The notes under the pieces: model-generated
Database searches by the model: none
What the model was told of the DNA's origin: nothing
The model's input: only the letters and a program-made list of their open reading frames with translations
Position numbers and translations under genes: made by a program
Assembly (NCBI GenBank): GCA_963730005.1
Contig: CAVSPO010000013.1
Span: 186,001 to 250,000 of the forward strand
Direction of reading: 5' to 3'
DNA length: 64,000 bases
Origin: CAVSPO01 sp963730005
GTDB taxonomy: Bacteria > Actinomycetota > Actinomycetes > Propionibacteriales > Propionibacteriaceae
Part shown: positions 14,529-22,639 of the stretch, piece after piece
Position numbering within the stretch: position 1 is the first letter of the stretch
Layout of the letters: the number at the start of each line of letters is the position of its first letter

Positions 14529-16010
14529 ATGACTGCTGACCTGACGCCCGCCCGCACCCGAGTTGCTCCTTCGCCGACCGGCGACCCCCACGTCGGTACC
14601 GCCTACCAGGCGCTTTTCGACCTGGCCTGGGCTCGCAAGACCGGGGGGCAGTTCATCCTGCGCATCGAGGACACCGACCAGAACCGGCAGGTGGCAGGCT
14701 CCGAGGAACAGATCTTCGAAACGCTGGCCTGGCTTGGGCTCAAGCACGACGAGGGGCCTGATGTGGACGGCCCGTACGGTCCGTACCGGCAGTCCGAGCG
14801 CCTCGACAGGTATCAACCTTATGTCGCCCAGTTGATCGAAGCCGGTCACGCCTATCACTGCTGGTGTTCCCAGGACCGCCTCAAGGACATGCGAGCCGAG
14901 CAGGAGCGCACCAAGCAGTCAGTGACCGGTTACGATCGCTGCTGCCACGGGCTCACCCAACAGGAGCGGGCCAAGCTGCCGGGGTTCACCGAAGCGCCGG
15001 TGGTCCGGATGTACATCCCGGATGACGTCGAGCTCACCTTCGCTGATCTGATCCGTGGCGAGGTCAGGGCCCCGCGCCCTGACGACCAGGTCATCCTGAA
15101 GGCGGATGGCTACCCGACCTATCACCTGGCTGTCGTCGTCGACGATCACCTGATGAACATCACCACTGCGGTCCGTGGCGAGGAGTGGATCAGCTCCACC
15201 CCCAAGCACCTGCTGCTGTACAAGTGGTTGGGTTGGGAGCCGCCCCAGTTCGCCCACATGCCGTTGCTGCGCAACACCGACAAGTCCAAGATCAGCAAGC
15301 GCAAGAATCCAGCCGCTCGTCTGCTGTGGTTCCGTGAACAGGGCTATCTGCCGGAAGCTGTTCGCAACTTCCTGCAGTTGCTCGCCTACCCCCCGGTCGA
15401 TGATGAGCACGAAGTCGCCAGCTTCGATGACTTCGTCGAGCACTTCGACTGGGCCAAGGTGAACACGGTGGGCCCGGTGTTCGACATGTCCAAGCTCGAC
15501 TGGCTCAACGGGCACTACATCCGCGAACTGGGCGATGACGAGTTGGGCGCCCGGATCGTCACCCATCTGGTGGTGAACGGGCAGTGGCCCGTCGACCCCG
15601 ACGAGCGAGCGGTGTTGCTCGTGCGCAAGGCCACCGCCATGATCAAACCGCGCCTGGTGACACTGGCCGACGCGTTGCCCCAGATCCAGTTCCTCTTCGA
15701 TCGTGATGAGGACATCGTGATCGAGGACGATGCCCGAGCTCAGTTGACGGACGGCGCCGGGGCGGTGTTGGACGCGGCCGCATCTGCGTTGACCGATCTG
15801 GACGAGTTCTCGGCGGAGTCCATCGAACGTGCACTGCGTGCTGCTCTGGTGGAGGGGCTGGGCCTCAAGCCCCGGTTCGCATTCAATCCTGTCAGGGTCG
15901 CCTTGAGCGGCAAACGGGTCTCGCCACCACTGTTCGAATCGATCGAGATCCTGGGCCGGGACGCCACGCTGACGCGTTTGGCCCGTCTGCGGGCCTCGTT
16001 GTCGGTCTGA
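14529..16010 (+). CDS. gltX: Glutamyl-tRNA synthetase
   Basis: Class I synthetase, 493 residues, charges tRNA-Glu. The start ATG 14529 gives MTADLTPARTRVAPSPTGDP; the HIGH motif appears as HVGT at 21-24 and KMSKS as KISKR at 254-258. FILRIEDTDQNR and the GluRS-type sequence LLWFREQGYLPEA are present, and the C-terminal anticodon-binding region is complete. With glnS transcribed divergently from the same 91-base gap, this organism charges Glu and Gln separately. Confidence 0.97.
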   Translation: MTADLTPARTRVAPSPTGDPHVGTAYQALFDLAWARKTGGQFILRIEDTDQNRQVAGSEEQIFETLAWLGLKHDEGPDVDGPYGPYRQSERLDRYQPYVAQLIEAGHAYHCWCSQDRLKDMRAEQERTKQSVTGYDRCCHGLTQQERAKLPGFTEAPVVRMYIPDDVELTFADLIRGEVRAPRPDDQVILKADGYPTYHLAVVVDDHLMNITTAVRGEEWISSTPKHLLLYKWLGWEPPQFAHMPLLRNTDKSKISKRKNPAARLLWFREQGYLPEAVRNFLQLLAYPPVDDEHEVASFDDFVEHFDWAKVNTVGPVFDMSKLDWLNGHYIRELGDDELGARIVTHLVVNGQWPVDPDERAVLLVRKATAMIKPRLVTLADALPQIQFLFDRDEDIVIEDDARAQLTDGAGAVLDAAASALTDLDEFSAESIERALRAALVEGLGLKPRFAFNPVRVALSGKRVSPPLFESIEILGRDATLTRLARLRASLSV

Positions 16011-16017
16011 TCGATTT

Positions 16018-16047
16018 TGTGTGTTGCTGGATCCATGTCACAATAAT
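16018..16047 (+). promoter_or_regulatory. Candidate promoter of the S10 operon
   Basis: TTGTGT at 16018-16023 and AATAAT at 16042-16047 (5 of 6) are separated by 18 bases, immediately after the gltX stop. It predicts a leader of about 340 bases before rpsJ. Confidence 0.5.
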
Positions 16048-16272
16048 TCGGTTGCTCCCTTGGGGCCGCCGCGGGTTCATCGATCAAGACCGAACGTCCT
16101 GGTCGTAGCGCCGGCAGGCAGGCAACAGGCAGGGCCAATGTGGTTGGGCAGGTCGCTCAGGAACTGAGTTGGCCGGTCGTGCTGCGTCGGGATGCGACAT
16201 CCAGGCAGAGACTTGTCAGGGTGTCCGAACCGGGCACGCGACACGCGCGACCACGTGGGTCGAGGGAACATA

Positions 16273-16368
16273 GCTTTGACTAGCAAAGATACAGGGCCAA
16301 AAGGCCCGGATTCAGGTCCGGGTTCTGTAGCCCAAGAAGGTCCGGGCAGCCCAGCCGGACTACCGGAC
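16273..16368 (+). promoter_or_regulatory. Structured S10-operon leader with competing hairpins
   Basis: The 386-base gltX-rpsJ gap has no gene. Its last 120 bases can form several stems: ctttg/caaag (16274-16288); gggcc-AAAA-ggccc (16294-16307); cccgga-ttcagg-tccggg (16305-16322), which shares bases with the previous one; and gtccgg/ccggac (16340-16360), with a second ccggac at 16363. The overlaps mean that only some stems can exist at once, as in an autoregulated leader. In E. coli L4 controls this operon through such a leader; the same here is inference. Confidence 0.5.
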
Positions 16369-16396
16369 ACTGTAGGGACGAGTAGAAGGAAGAACC

Positions 16397-16708
16397 GTGG
16401 CGGGACAAAAGATCCGCATCAGGCTCCGCGCCTATGACCACGAAGTCATCGACTCGTCGGCGCGCAAGATCGTCGACACCGTCACCCGTACGGGTGCAAA
16501 GGTCGCCGGCCCGGTGCCGCTGCCGACAGAGAAGAACGTGTGGTGCGTCATCCGTTCGCCCCACAAGTACAAGGACAGCCGCGAGCACTTCGAGATGCGC
16601 ACCCACAAGCGGCTCATCGACATCCTCGAACCGACGCCCAAGACGGTTGACTCGCTGATGCGTCTCGACCTGCCGGCGGGTGTCGACATCGAGATCAAGC
16701 TACCGTGA
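16397..16708 (+). CDS. rpsJ: 30S ribosomal protein S10 (NusE)
   Basis: S10, 103 residues, a 30S head protein that also acts as NusE in antitermination with NusB. The GTG start follows an AGAAGGAAG site and gives MAGQKIRIRLRAYDHEVID. The conserved loop GPVPLPTEKN and the C-terminus DIEIKLP are intact. It opens the S10 operon; rplC begins 14 bases later. Confidence 0.99.
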   Translation: MAGQKIRIRLRAYDHEVIDSSARKIVDTVTRTGAKVAGPVPLPTEKNVWCVIRSPHKYKDSREHFEMRTHKRLIDILEPTPKTVDSLMRLDLPAGVDIEIKLP

Positions 16709-16722
16709 GGCGCTGAACAGAT

Positions 16723-17382
16723 ATGACCAACGAACGCAAAGTGAAGGGACTGCTGGGCACCAAGCTCGGCATGACCCAGCTGTGGGACGAGAACAACCGC
16801 ATCGTTCCGGTGACCGTGATCCAGGCCGGGCCGTGTGTCGTCACCCAGGTGCGCACTCCCGAGCTCGACGGCTACTCCGCCGTTCAGCTCGGCTACGGCG
16901 CCAAGAAGGCCCGCAAGACGACCAAGCCTGAGGCTGGTCACTTCGACAAGGCCGGCGTCACGCCGCGCCGCCACCTGGTCGAGGTGCGCACCAAGGACGC
17001 CGCAGAGTACTCGTTGGGTCAGGAACTGACCGCGGACACGTTCGCGCCGGCCGAGATCGTCGACGTCATCGGCGTCACCAAGGGCAAGGGCACCGCCGGT
17101 GTCATGAAGCGGCACGGTTTCCGTGGCCTGGGTGCAGGCCATGGCGTGCACCGCAAGCACCGTGCGCCCGGCTCGATCGGCAACTGCTCCACGCCTGGCC
17201 ACGTGTTCCCCGGCATGAAGATGGCCGGCCGGATGGGCAATGTCCGCAAGACCGTTGAGAACCTGACCGTGCATTCGGTCGATGCCGAGAAGGGGCTGAT
17301 CGTCGTTCGTGGCGCCATCCCCGGCAGCAAGGGCTCGCTCGTCGTGGTGCGCAGCGCGGCCAAGAAGGGTGAAGTCGCATGA
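16723..17382 (+). CDS. rplC: 50S ribosomal protein L3
   Basis: L3, 219 residues, an early 23S-binding protein near the peptidyl-transferase centre. GLLGTKLGMTQLWDE at the N-terminus and the central loop around HGVHRKHRAPGSIGNCSTPGH identify it. The ATG of rplD lies inside its last codons (four-base overlap), so L3 and L4 are coupled. Confidence 0.99.
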   Translation: MTNERKVKGLLGTKLGMTQLWDENNRIVPVTVIQAGPCVVTQVRTPELDGYSAVQLGYGAKKARKTTKPEAGHFDKAGVTPRRHLVEVRTKDAAEYSLGQELTADTFAPAEIVDVIGVTKGKGTAGVMKRHGFRGLGAGHGVHRKHRAPGSIGNCSTPGHVFPGMKMAGRMGNVRKTVENLTVHSVDAEKGLIVVRGAIPGSKGSLVVVRSAAKKGEVA

Positions 17383-18044
17383 ACGAGGCCCAGAAGATTG
17401 ACGTGCTGAGCGTCGAAGGCAAGAAGACCGGCTCCGTCGAGCTGCCCGGTGGGCTGTTCGACGTGCAGGCGAACGTTCCTTTGATGCACCAGGTCGTGGT
17501 CGCCCAGCAGGCGGCAGCGCGGCAGGGCACGCACTCCACCAAGACCCGTGGTGAGATCAGGGGCGGCGGCCGCAAGCCGTGGCGCCAGAAGGGCACCGGC
17601 CGTGCGCGGCAGGGCTCCAGTCGCGCCCCGCAGTTCACCGGCGGTGGTGTGGTGTTCGGTCCGCATCCGCGTAGCTACGCCCAGCGGACCCCGAAGAAGA
17701 TGATCGCGGCAGCTCTGCGCGGTGCCTTGTCCGACCGCAATCGCGACGGGCGGCTGTTTGTCATCGACGGCTTCGCTGCGGGCGATGCACCCAGCACCAA
17801 GGCCGCTGTCAAGGCATTGGCCAGTGTGGGCGACTTCAAGCGCTACCTGGTGGCGCTTGAACGCAGTGACGCAGTCGGCTGGCTCAGCCTGCGCAACATC
17901 CCCGGCGTCCATGTGCTGGCCTACGACCAGCTGAACGCTTACGACGTGCTGATGTCCGATGCGGTGGTTTTCACCAAGGCTGCCCTGGACGCCTACGTTG
18001 CCGGCACCGCTCGCGGCAAGTCCACCGAGGAGGACGCGAAGTGA
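17379..18044 (+). CDS. rplD: 50S ribosomal protein L4
   Basis: L4, 221 residues, lines the exit tunnel through its extended basic loop, visible here as TKTRGEIRGGGRKPWRQKG and the following GRARQGS. In E. coli it represses its own S10 operon. Four-base overlaps (ATGA, GTGA) join it to rplC and rplW on either side. Confidence 0.99.
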   Translation: MNEAQKIDVLSVEGKKTGSVELPGGLFDVQANVPLMHQVVVAQQAAARQGTHSTKTRGEIRGGGRKPWRQKGTGRARQGSSRAPQFTGGGVVFGPHPRSYAQRTPKKMIAAALRGALSDRNRDGRLFVIDGFAAGDAPSTKAAVKALASVGDFKRYLVALERSDAVGWLSLRNIPGVHVLAYDQLNAYDVLMSDAVVFTKAALDAYVAGTARGKSTEEDAK

Positions 18045-18349
18045 ACACCCTCAAGATTCGCGACCCGCGCGACATCCTGCTGGCTCCGGTTGTGAGCGAG
18101 AAGAGCTACGGGCTCATCGACGAGAACAAGTACACCTTCGTCGTGGCACCGCATGCCAACAAGACCGAGATCAAGATCGCCGTTGAGCAGGTGTTCAACG
18201 TCACCGTGATCGGGGTCAACACCCTCAATCGTGTGGGCAAGCAGCGCCGCACCCGTGTGGGCGTCGGCAAACGCGCTGATCAGAAGCGTGCCATCGTGAC
18301 CATCGCCGAGGGTCAGCGGATCGACATCTTCGGAGCTCCGGTCGCCTGA
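18041..18349 (+). CDS. rplW: 50S ribosomal protein L23
   Basis: L23, 102 residues, sits at the tunnel exit and docks SRP and trigger factor. The GTG start overlaps the rplD stop. The N-terminal IRDPRDILLAPVVSEKSYGL and the RNA-binding region GVNTLNRVGKQRRTR are typical. A 41-base spacer leads to rplB. Confidence 0.98.
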   Translation: MNTLKIRDPRDILLAPVVSEKSYGLIDENKYTFVVAPHANKTEIKIAVEQVFNVTVIGVNTLNRVGKQRRTRVGVGKRADQKRAIVTIAEGQRIDIFGAPVA

Positions 18350-18390
18350 CCGGGACGCGAAGCGCAGAGAAGAAGGAACGAAGAGACCTC

Positions 18391-19227
18391 ATGGCTATTC
18401 GTAAGTACAAGCCGACCACGCCGGGCCGTCGTGGCTCCAGCGTCGCCGACTTCGCCGAACTGACTCGCTCGACGCCAGAGAAGTCGCTGCTGGCGCCCAA
18501 GCCGAAGACCGGTGGCCGCAACAACTCCGGCCGCATCACCACCCGTCACATTGGTGGGGGGCACAAGCAGGCCTACCGCATCATCGACTTCAAGCGCTAC
18601 GACAAGGACGGTGTCCCGGCCAAGGTCGCTGAGATCGAGTATGACCCGAACCGCACCGCCCGGATCGCGCTGCTGCACTACGCCGATGGGGAGAAGCGCT
18701 ACATCATCTGTCCCAGCGGTCTGCGCCAGGGCGCCATGATCGAGTCGGGCCCCGAGTCGGACATCAAGCCGGGCAACAACCTGCCGCTGCGCAACATCCC
18801 GGTGGGCACCACCGTGAACTCGGTCGAGATGCGCCCGGGTGGCGGCGCCAAGATGGGTCGCTCGGCTGGTGCATCCATCCAGCTGGTCGCCCGCGAAGGC
18901 CGCTACGCCACGCTACGGATGCCCTCCGGTGAGATGCGCATGGTCGACATCCGCTGCCGCGCCACTGTCGGCGGGGTGGGCAATGCCGAGCAGTCCAACA
19001 TCAACTGGGGCAAGGCGGGCCGCAAGCGTTGGAAGGGTGTTCGCCCGTCCGTGCGTGGTGTTGTCATGAACCCGCACGACCACCCCCACGGTGGTGGCGA
19101 GGGTCGCACCTCGGGTGGTCGTCACCCGGTGAGCCCCTGGGGCAAGCCCGAGGGTCGCACCCGTGACAAGAACAAGGCCAGCAACAAGATGATCGTCCGT
19201 CGCCGCAAGACCGGCAAGAAGCGCTGA
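18391..19227 (+). CDS. rplB: 50S ribosomal protein L2
   Basis: L2, 278 residues, bridges the 50S and 30S subunits and is needed for peptidyl transfer. MAIRKYKPTTPGRRGS opens the protein and the C-terminal HDHPHGGGEGRTSGGRHP contains the conserved histidine region. Full length, in normal operon position. Confidence 0.99.
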   Translation: MAIRKYKPTTPGRRGSSVADFAELTRSTPEKSLLAPKPKTGGRNNSGRITTRHIGGGHKQAYRIIDFKRYDKDGVPAKVAEIEYDPNRTARIALLHYADGEKRYIICPSGLRQGAMIESGPESDIKPGNNLPLRNIPVGTTVNSVEMRPGGGAKMGRSAGASIQLVAREGRYATLRMPSGEMRMVDIRCRATVGGVGNAEQSNINWGKAGRKRWKGVRPSVRGVVMNPHDHPHGGGEGRTSGGRHPVSPWGKPEGRTRDKNKASNKMIVRRRKTGKKR

Positions 19228-19244
19228 TTGGGAGCCTGAAGAAC

Positions 19245-19526
19245 ATGCCACGCAGCCTGAAGAAGGGCCCGTTCGTCGATGGACACCTGCTGAAGAAGGT
19301 AAGTGTCCAGAACGAAGCGGGTACGAAGAACGTCATCAAGACCTGGTCGCGCCGTTCGATGGTGGTTCCCGACATGCTCGGTCACACCATCGCGGTGCAC
19401 GACGGCCGCAAGCACGTCCCGGTGTTCGTCACCGAGTCGATGATCGGTCACAAGCTCGGCGAGTTCGCCCCGACGCGCACTTTCCGTGGACACGTGAAGG
19501 ACGACAAGAAGGCCCGCCGGCGCTGA
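19245..19526 (+). CDS. rpsS: 30S ribosomal protein S19
   Basis: S19, 93 residues, forms the 30S head complex with S13. The start MPRSLKKGPFVDGHLLKKV and the internal SMVVPDMLGHTIAVHDGR are diagnostic. It follows rplB by 17 bases with a ggagcctgaag upstream site. Confidence 0.98.
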   Translation: MPRSLKKGPFVDGHLLKKVSVQNEAGTKNVIKTWSRRSMVVPDMLGHTIAVHDGRKHVPVFVTESMIGHKLGEFAPTRTFRGHVKDDKKARRR

Positions 19527-19554
19527 GCCTGCGAGAGAAGGAACTGATCAAACT

Positions 19555-19986
19555 ATGAGCAAAAACAACGAGCGGCCCAGCCGTCGCCTTGCCCTGCTCG
19601 GGGATCGTCCTGGCTCGTACGCCATCGCGCGTCACGTCCGGATGAGCCCGACCAAGGTTCGGCGCGTGGTCGACCTGGTGCGTGGCATGGGTGTCAGCGA
19701 CGCCCTGTCTGCACTGAAGTTCGCACCCCAGGCTGCCAGTGACCCTGTCTACAAGGTGGTCGCCTCCGCTGTGGCGAACGCCGAGTCGACCGAAGGGCTG
19801 CGGGCTGACGACCTCTACCTGTCGCAGGTGTTCGTGGATGAGGGCGTCACCATGCGCCGCATCCGCCCCCGCGCCAAGGGTTCGGCCAGCCGCGTGCTGA
19901 AGCGCAGCAGCCACATCACGGCGGTGGTGGAGCCTCGCGCAGCGAAGCCCGCGACCACCAAGTCCGAAAGCAAGAAGGGAGCCTGA
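19555..19986 (+). CDS. rplV: 50S ribosomal protein L22
   Basis: L22, 143 residues; its beta hairpin (RIRPRAKGSASRVLKRSSH) reaches into the exit tunnel and is the macrolide-resistance hotspot. The core ARHVRMSPTKVRRVVDLVRG is conserved. The C-terminal 20 residues are a lysine/alanine extension, common in this phylum. rpsC starts two bases later. Confidence 0.98.
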   Translation: MSKNNERPSRRLALLGDRPGSYAIARHVRMSPTKVRRVVDLVRGMGVSDALSALKFAPQAASDPVYKVVASAVANAESTEGLRADDLYLSQVFVDEGVTMRRIRPRAKGSASRVLKRSSHITAVVEPRAAKPATTKSESKKGA

Positions 19987-19988
19987 GC

Positions 19989-20792
19989 GTGGGCCAAAAA
20001 GTAAACCCGAACGGCTTCCGTCTCGGTATCACGACTGACCACAAGGCCCGCTGGTACTCGGAGAAGCAGTACTCGCAGTTCGTGGGCGAGGACTCCAAGA
20101 TCCGTAACTGGCTCACCAAGAGCCTCGATCGCGCGGGCGTCAGCTCCGTCGAGATCGAGCGTCGCGGTGAGCGGGTCACCATCTTCCTGTACGCCGCGCG
20201 GCCCGGCATCGTGATCGGACGCAACGGCGCCGAGGCGGAGCGGGTGCGCACTGAGCTGGAGAAGTTGACCGGCAAGCAGGTGCAGCTGAACATCCTCGAG
20301 GTCAAGAATCCCGAGATTGATGCCCAGCTGGTCGCCCAGGGCGTCGCCGAGCAGCTTGGCGCCCGCGTGGCGTTCCGCCGTGCGATGCGCAAGGCCCAGC
20401 AGACCGCAATGCGCGCCGGTGCGCAGGGCATCCGGATCAAGTGCTCCGGGCGTCTGGGAGGCGCCGAAATGAGCCGCTCCGAGGGCTACCGCGAAGGCCG
20501 GGTGCCGCTGCACACGTTGCGCGCCGACATCGACTACGGCTTCTACGAGGCCCGTACGACCTTCGGCCGCATCGGTGTCAAGGTTTGGATCTACAAGGGC
20601 GACGTCAGCGGTACCCGCGCTGAACGTGCCGCCCAGAAGGCCGCGCGCAACGCAGCCCCCGGAAGCCGTCGTCCGACGCGTCGTCCCGGTCGTCCGGAAC
20701 GCCCCGAGCGGGGTGGCCGCCGTCGTGCCGAGGCCGCTGAGAACCCGGGTGCAGTCCAGGAGACCGCCCCCGTTGAAACCGCAGGAGCCTGA
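19989..20792 (+). CDS. rpsC: 30S ribosomal protein S3
   Basis: S3, 267 residues, forms the mRNA entry channel. The GTG start gives MGQKVNPNGFRLGITTDHKARWY. A KH domain with GIVIGRNGAEAERVR lies near residues 70-85. Residues from about 210 to the end form a basic then acidic tail rich in Arg, Pro, Ala and Glu that is longer than in E. coli (233 residues) but usual for actinobacteria. Confidence 0.98.
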   Translation: MGQKVNPNGFRLGITTDHKARWYSEKQYSQFVGEDSKIRNWLTKSLDRAGVSSVEIERRGERVTIFLYAARPGIVIGRNGAEAERVRTELEKLTGKQVQLNILEVKNPEIDAQLVAQGVAEQLGARVAFRRAMRKAQQTAMRAGAQGIRIKCSGRLGGAEMSRSEGYREGRVPLHTLRADIDYGFYEARTTFGRIGVKVWIYKGDVSGTRAERAAQKAARNAAPGSRRPTRRPGRPERPERGGRRRAEAAENPGAVQETAPVETAGA

Positions 20793-20794
20793 GC

Positions 20795-21214
20795 ATGCTG
20801 ATTCCTCGTCGAGTGAAGTTCCGCAAGCAGCACCGTCCCTCCCGTGATGGCATGGCCAAGGGTGGCACCAAGCTTGCTTTCGGTGAGTTCGGCATCCAGG
20901 CTCTGGAGCCAACGTATTTGACCAACCGTCAGATCGAGGCGGCCCGTATCGCCATGACCCGTCACATCAAGCGTGGTGGCAAGGTGTGGATCTGCGTCTA
21001 CCCGGATCGTCCGCTCACCAAGCACCCCGCCGAGTCCCGAATGGGTTCAGGCAAGGGCACTCCGGAGTTCTGGGTCGCCAACATCAAGCCGGGGCGTGTG
21101 CTCTTCGAGCTGTCCGGTGTTGATGAGACCACAGCTCGTGAAGCCCTGCGCCTGGCAATTCACAAGCTCCCGATCAAGGCGCGTTTTATCAAGCGCGAAG
21201 CAGGTGAGATCTGA
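20795..21214 (+). CDS. rplP: 50S ribosomal protein L16
   Basis: L16, 139 residues, positions the A-site tRNA near the peptidyl-transferase centre. MLIPRRVKFRKQHRPSRDG and ALEPTYLTNRQIEAARIAM are diagnostic. It is separated from rpsC by two bases and from rpmC by one. Confidence 0.99.
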   Translation: MLIPRRVKFRKQHRPSRDGMAKGGTKLAFGEFGIQALEPTYLTNRQIEAARIAMTRHIKRGGKVWICVYPDRPLTKHPAESRMGSGKGTPEFWVANIKPGRVLFELSGVDETTAREALRLAIHKLPIKARFIKREAGEI

Positions 21215-21215
21215 C

Positions 21216-21455
21216 ATGGCAAAGACCAAGAGCACGGCCGCGGAACTGCGCGGTCTCTCCCGGGTGGATTTGAACGCCCAGGTCGTCGCGCTGAAGGAAG
21301 AGCTGTTCGGCCTTCGTTTCCAGGCGGCCACCGGCCAACTGGCAGACCAGAGTCGTCTGCGTGAGGTCCGCAAGGACATCGCCCGCATCTACACCGTGAT
21401 CCAGGAACGCAACCTGGGCATCGTGGCCGACCCCGATCTTGAAGAGAAAGCCTGA
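21216..21455 (+). CDS. rpmC: 50S ribosomal protein L29
   Basis: L29, 79 residues, a two-helix protein at the tunnel exit beside L23. The start ATG 21216 follows the rplP stop by one base and gives MAKTKSTAAELRGLSR; a longer open frame begins inside rplP but is out of frame with it. ELFGLRFQAATGQL and ARIYTVIQER are the family motifs. Confidence 0.97.
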   Translation: MAKTKSTAAELRGLSRVDLNAQVVALKEELFGLRFQAATGQLADQSRLREVRKDIARIYTVIQERNLGIVADPDLEEKA

Positions 21456-21457
21456 GC

Positions 21458-21733
21458 ATGACTGAGAACACCAACACCGAGCACCGCCCGGGCCGCAAGG
21501 TCCGTGAGGGCTATGTGGTGAGCGACAAGATGGACAAGACGATCGTCGTCAAGGTCGAAGACCGGGTCAAGCACACGCTGTACGGCAAGGTCATGACCAA
21601 GAGCATCAGGTTGAAGGCCCACGACGACAACAACGAAGCCGGTGTTGGCGATCGCGTACGGATCATGGAGACCCGGCCGTTGTCCGCCACCAAGCGCTGG
21701 CGTCTGCTCGAGATCCTCGAGAAGGCAAAGTAG
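21458..21733 (+). CDS. rpsQ: 30S ribosomal protein S17
   Basis: S17, 91 residues, an OB-fold 16S-binding protein. KVREGYVVSDKMDKTIVVKV and GDRVRIMETRPLSATKRWRL are diagnostic. It has a short unconserved N-terminal extension before the core. It ends the S10 block; a 159-base gap with a hairpin follows. Confidence 0.98.
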   Translation: MTENTNTEHRPGRKVREGYVVSDKMDKTIVVKVEDRVKHTLYGKVMTKSIRLKAHDDNNEAGVGDRVRIMETRPLSATKRWRLLEILEKAK

Positions 21734-21809
21734 TAGTCCGCAGCTCGAGCACGAGCATCGCTCGCCTCTCAAGCAAACCAGCGTCGACCCGCCGGGCGTC
21801 GCTGTCCGC

Positions 21810-21829
21810 CCCCTGGCAAAATCCAGGGG
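21810..21829 (+). promoter_or_regulatory. Hairpin at the S10/spc boundary
   Basis: The gap between rpsQ and rplN is the longest within this ribosomal block and carries a perfect 7-bp stem (cccctgg / ccagggg) with a CAAAAT loop. No U-run follows. It marks the point where E. coli separates its S10 and spc operons; it could be an attenuator or processing site. Confidence 0.5.
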
Positions 21830-21892
21830 TCAACAACAAGCTCCATCAGGCCTCCATGACAGTGGGGGAACCAGTGGGGCAGAGGAGAAGAA

Positions 21893-22261
21893 ATGATCCA
21901 GCAGGAGACGCGACTAAGAATCGCCGACAACACTGGTGCCAAGGAAGTCCTGTGCATCCGTGTTCTCGGTGGTTCCATGCGTCGCTACGCCGGGCTCGGT
22001 GACACGATCGTGTGCACGGTCAAGGACGCCATTCCCGGTGGCAGCGTGAAGAAGGGCGACATCGTCAAGGCAGTGATCGTCCGTACCGCCAAGGAACACC
22101 GTCGTCCCGACGGTTCGTACATCAAGTTCGACGAGAACGCAGCCGTCATCATCCAGCCCAACGGCGAGCCCCGTGGTACCCGTATCTTCGGGCCGGTCGC
22201 CCGTGAGCTGCGCGAGAAGAAGTTCATGCGCATCGTTTCCCTTGCCCCGGAGGTGATCTGA
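21893..22261 (+). CDS. rplN: 50S ribosomal protein L14
   Basis: L14, 122 residues, at the subunit interface and the contact site of the silencing factor RsfS. MIQQETRLRIADNTGAKEVL is diagnostic. A strong site (gaggagaagaa) precedes the ATG. It is first of the spc block, and its stop is directly adjacent to the rplX start. Confidence 0.99.
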   Translation: MIQQETRLRIADNTGAKEVLCIRVLGGSMRRYAGLGDTIVCTVKDAIPGGSVKKGDIVKAVIVRTAKEHRRPDGSYIKFDENAAVIIQPNGEPRGTRIFGPVARELREKKFMRIVSLAPEVI

Positions 22262-22639
22262 GTGACGAAGCACCTGCGCGTCAAGAAGGGTGATCGAGTC
22301 AAGATCATCGCTGGCAAGGACAAGGGTGTCATCGGTGAAGTGCTCGCCGTTTTCCGCGAGGATGAGCGCGTCACCGTTCAGGGTGTGAACGTCGTGAAAC
22401 GGCACACCAAGGATTCGGTCAACCCGACCACCGGCGCCCAGATCAAGGGCGGCGTCATCTCGTCCGAGAACCCGATCCATGTGTCCAACGTCCAGTTGGT
22501 CGTCAAGATCGATGGCAAGGACGTCGTGACTCGCACCGGCAAGAAGCGTGAGGAAGTCACCAAGGTGCGTCCCGATGGTTCGGAGTACCAGGGCACTCGG
22601 GGCAAGAGGATCGCCCGCAAGACCGGGGAGGAGATCTGA
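22262..22639 (+). CDS. rplX: 50S ribosomal protein L24
   Basis: L24, 125 residues, an assembly-initiator protein with a KOW domain (KKGDRVKIIAGKDKGVIGEV). The GTG start at 22262 immediately follows the rplN TGA, and its own TGA shares one base with the rplE ATG. The C-terminal 20 residues form a basic extension. Confidence 0.97.
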   Translation: MTKHLRVKKGDRVKIIAGKDKGVIGEVLAVFREDERVTVQGVNVVKRHTKDSVNPTTGAQIKGGVISSENPIHVSNVQLVVKIDGKDVVTRTGKKREEVTKVRPDGSEYQGTRGKRIARKTGEEI

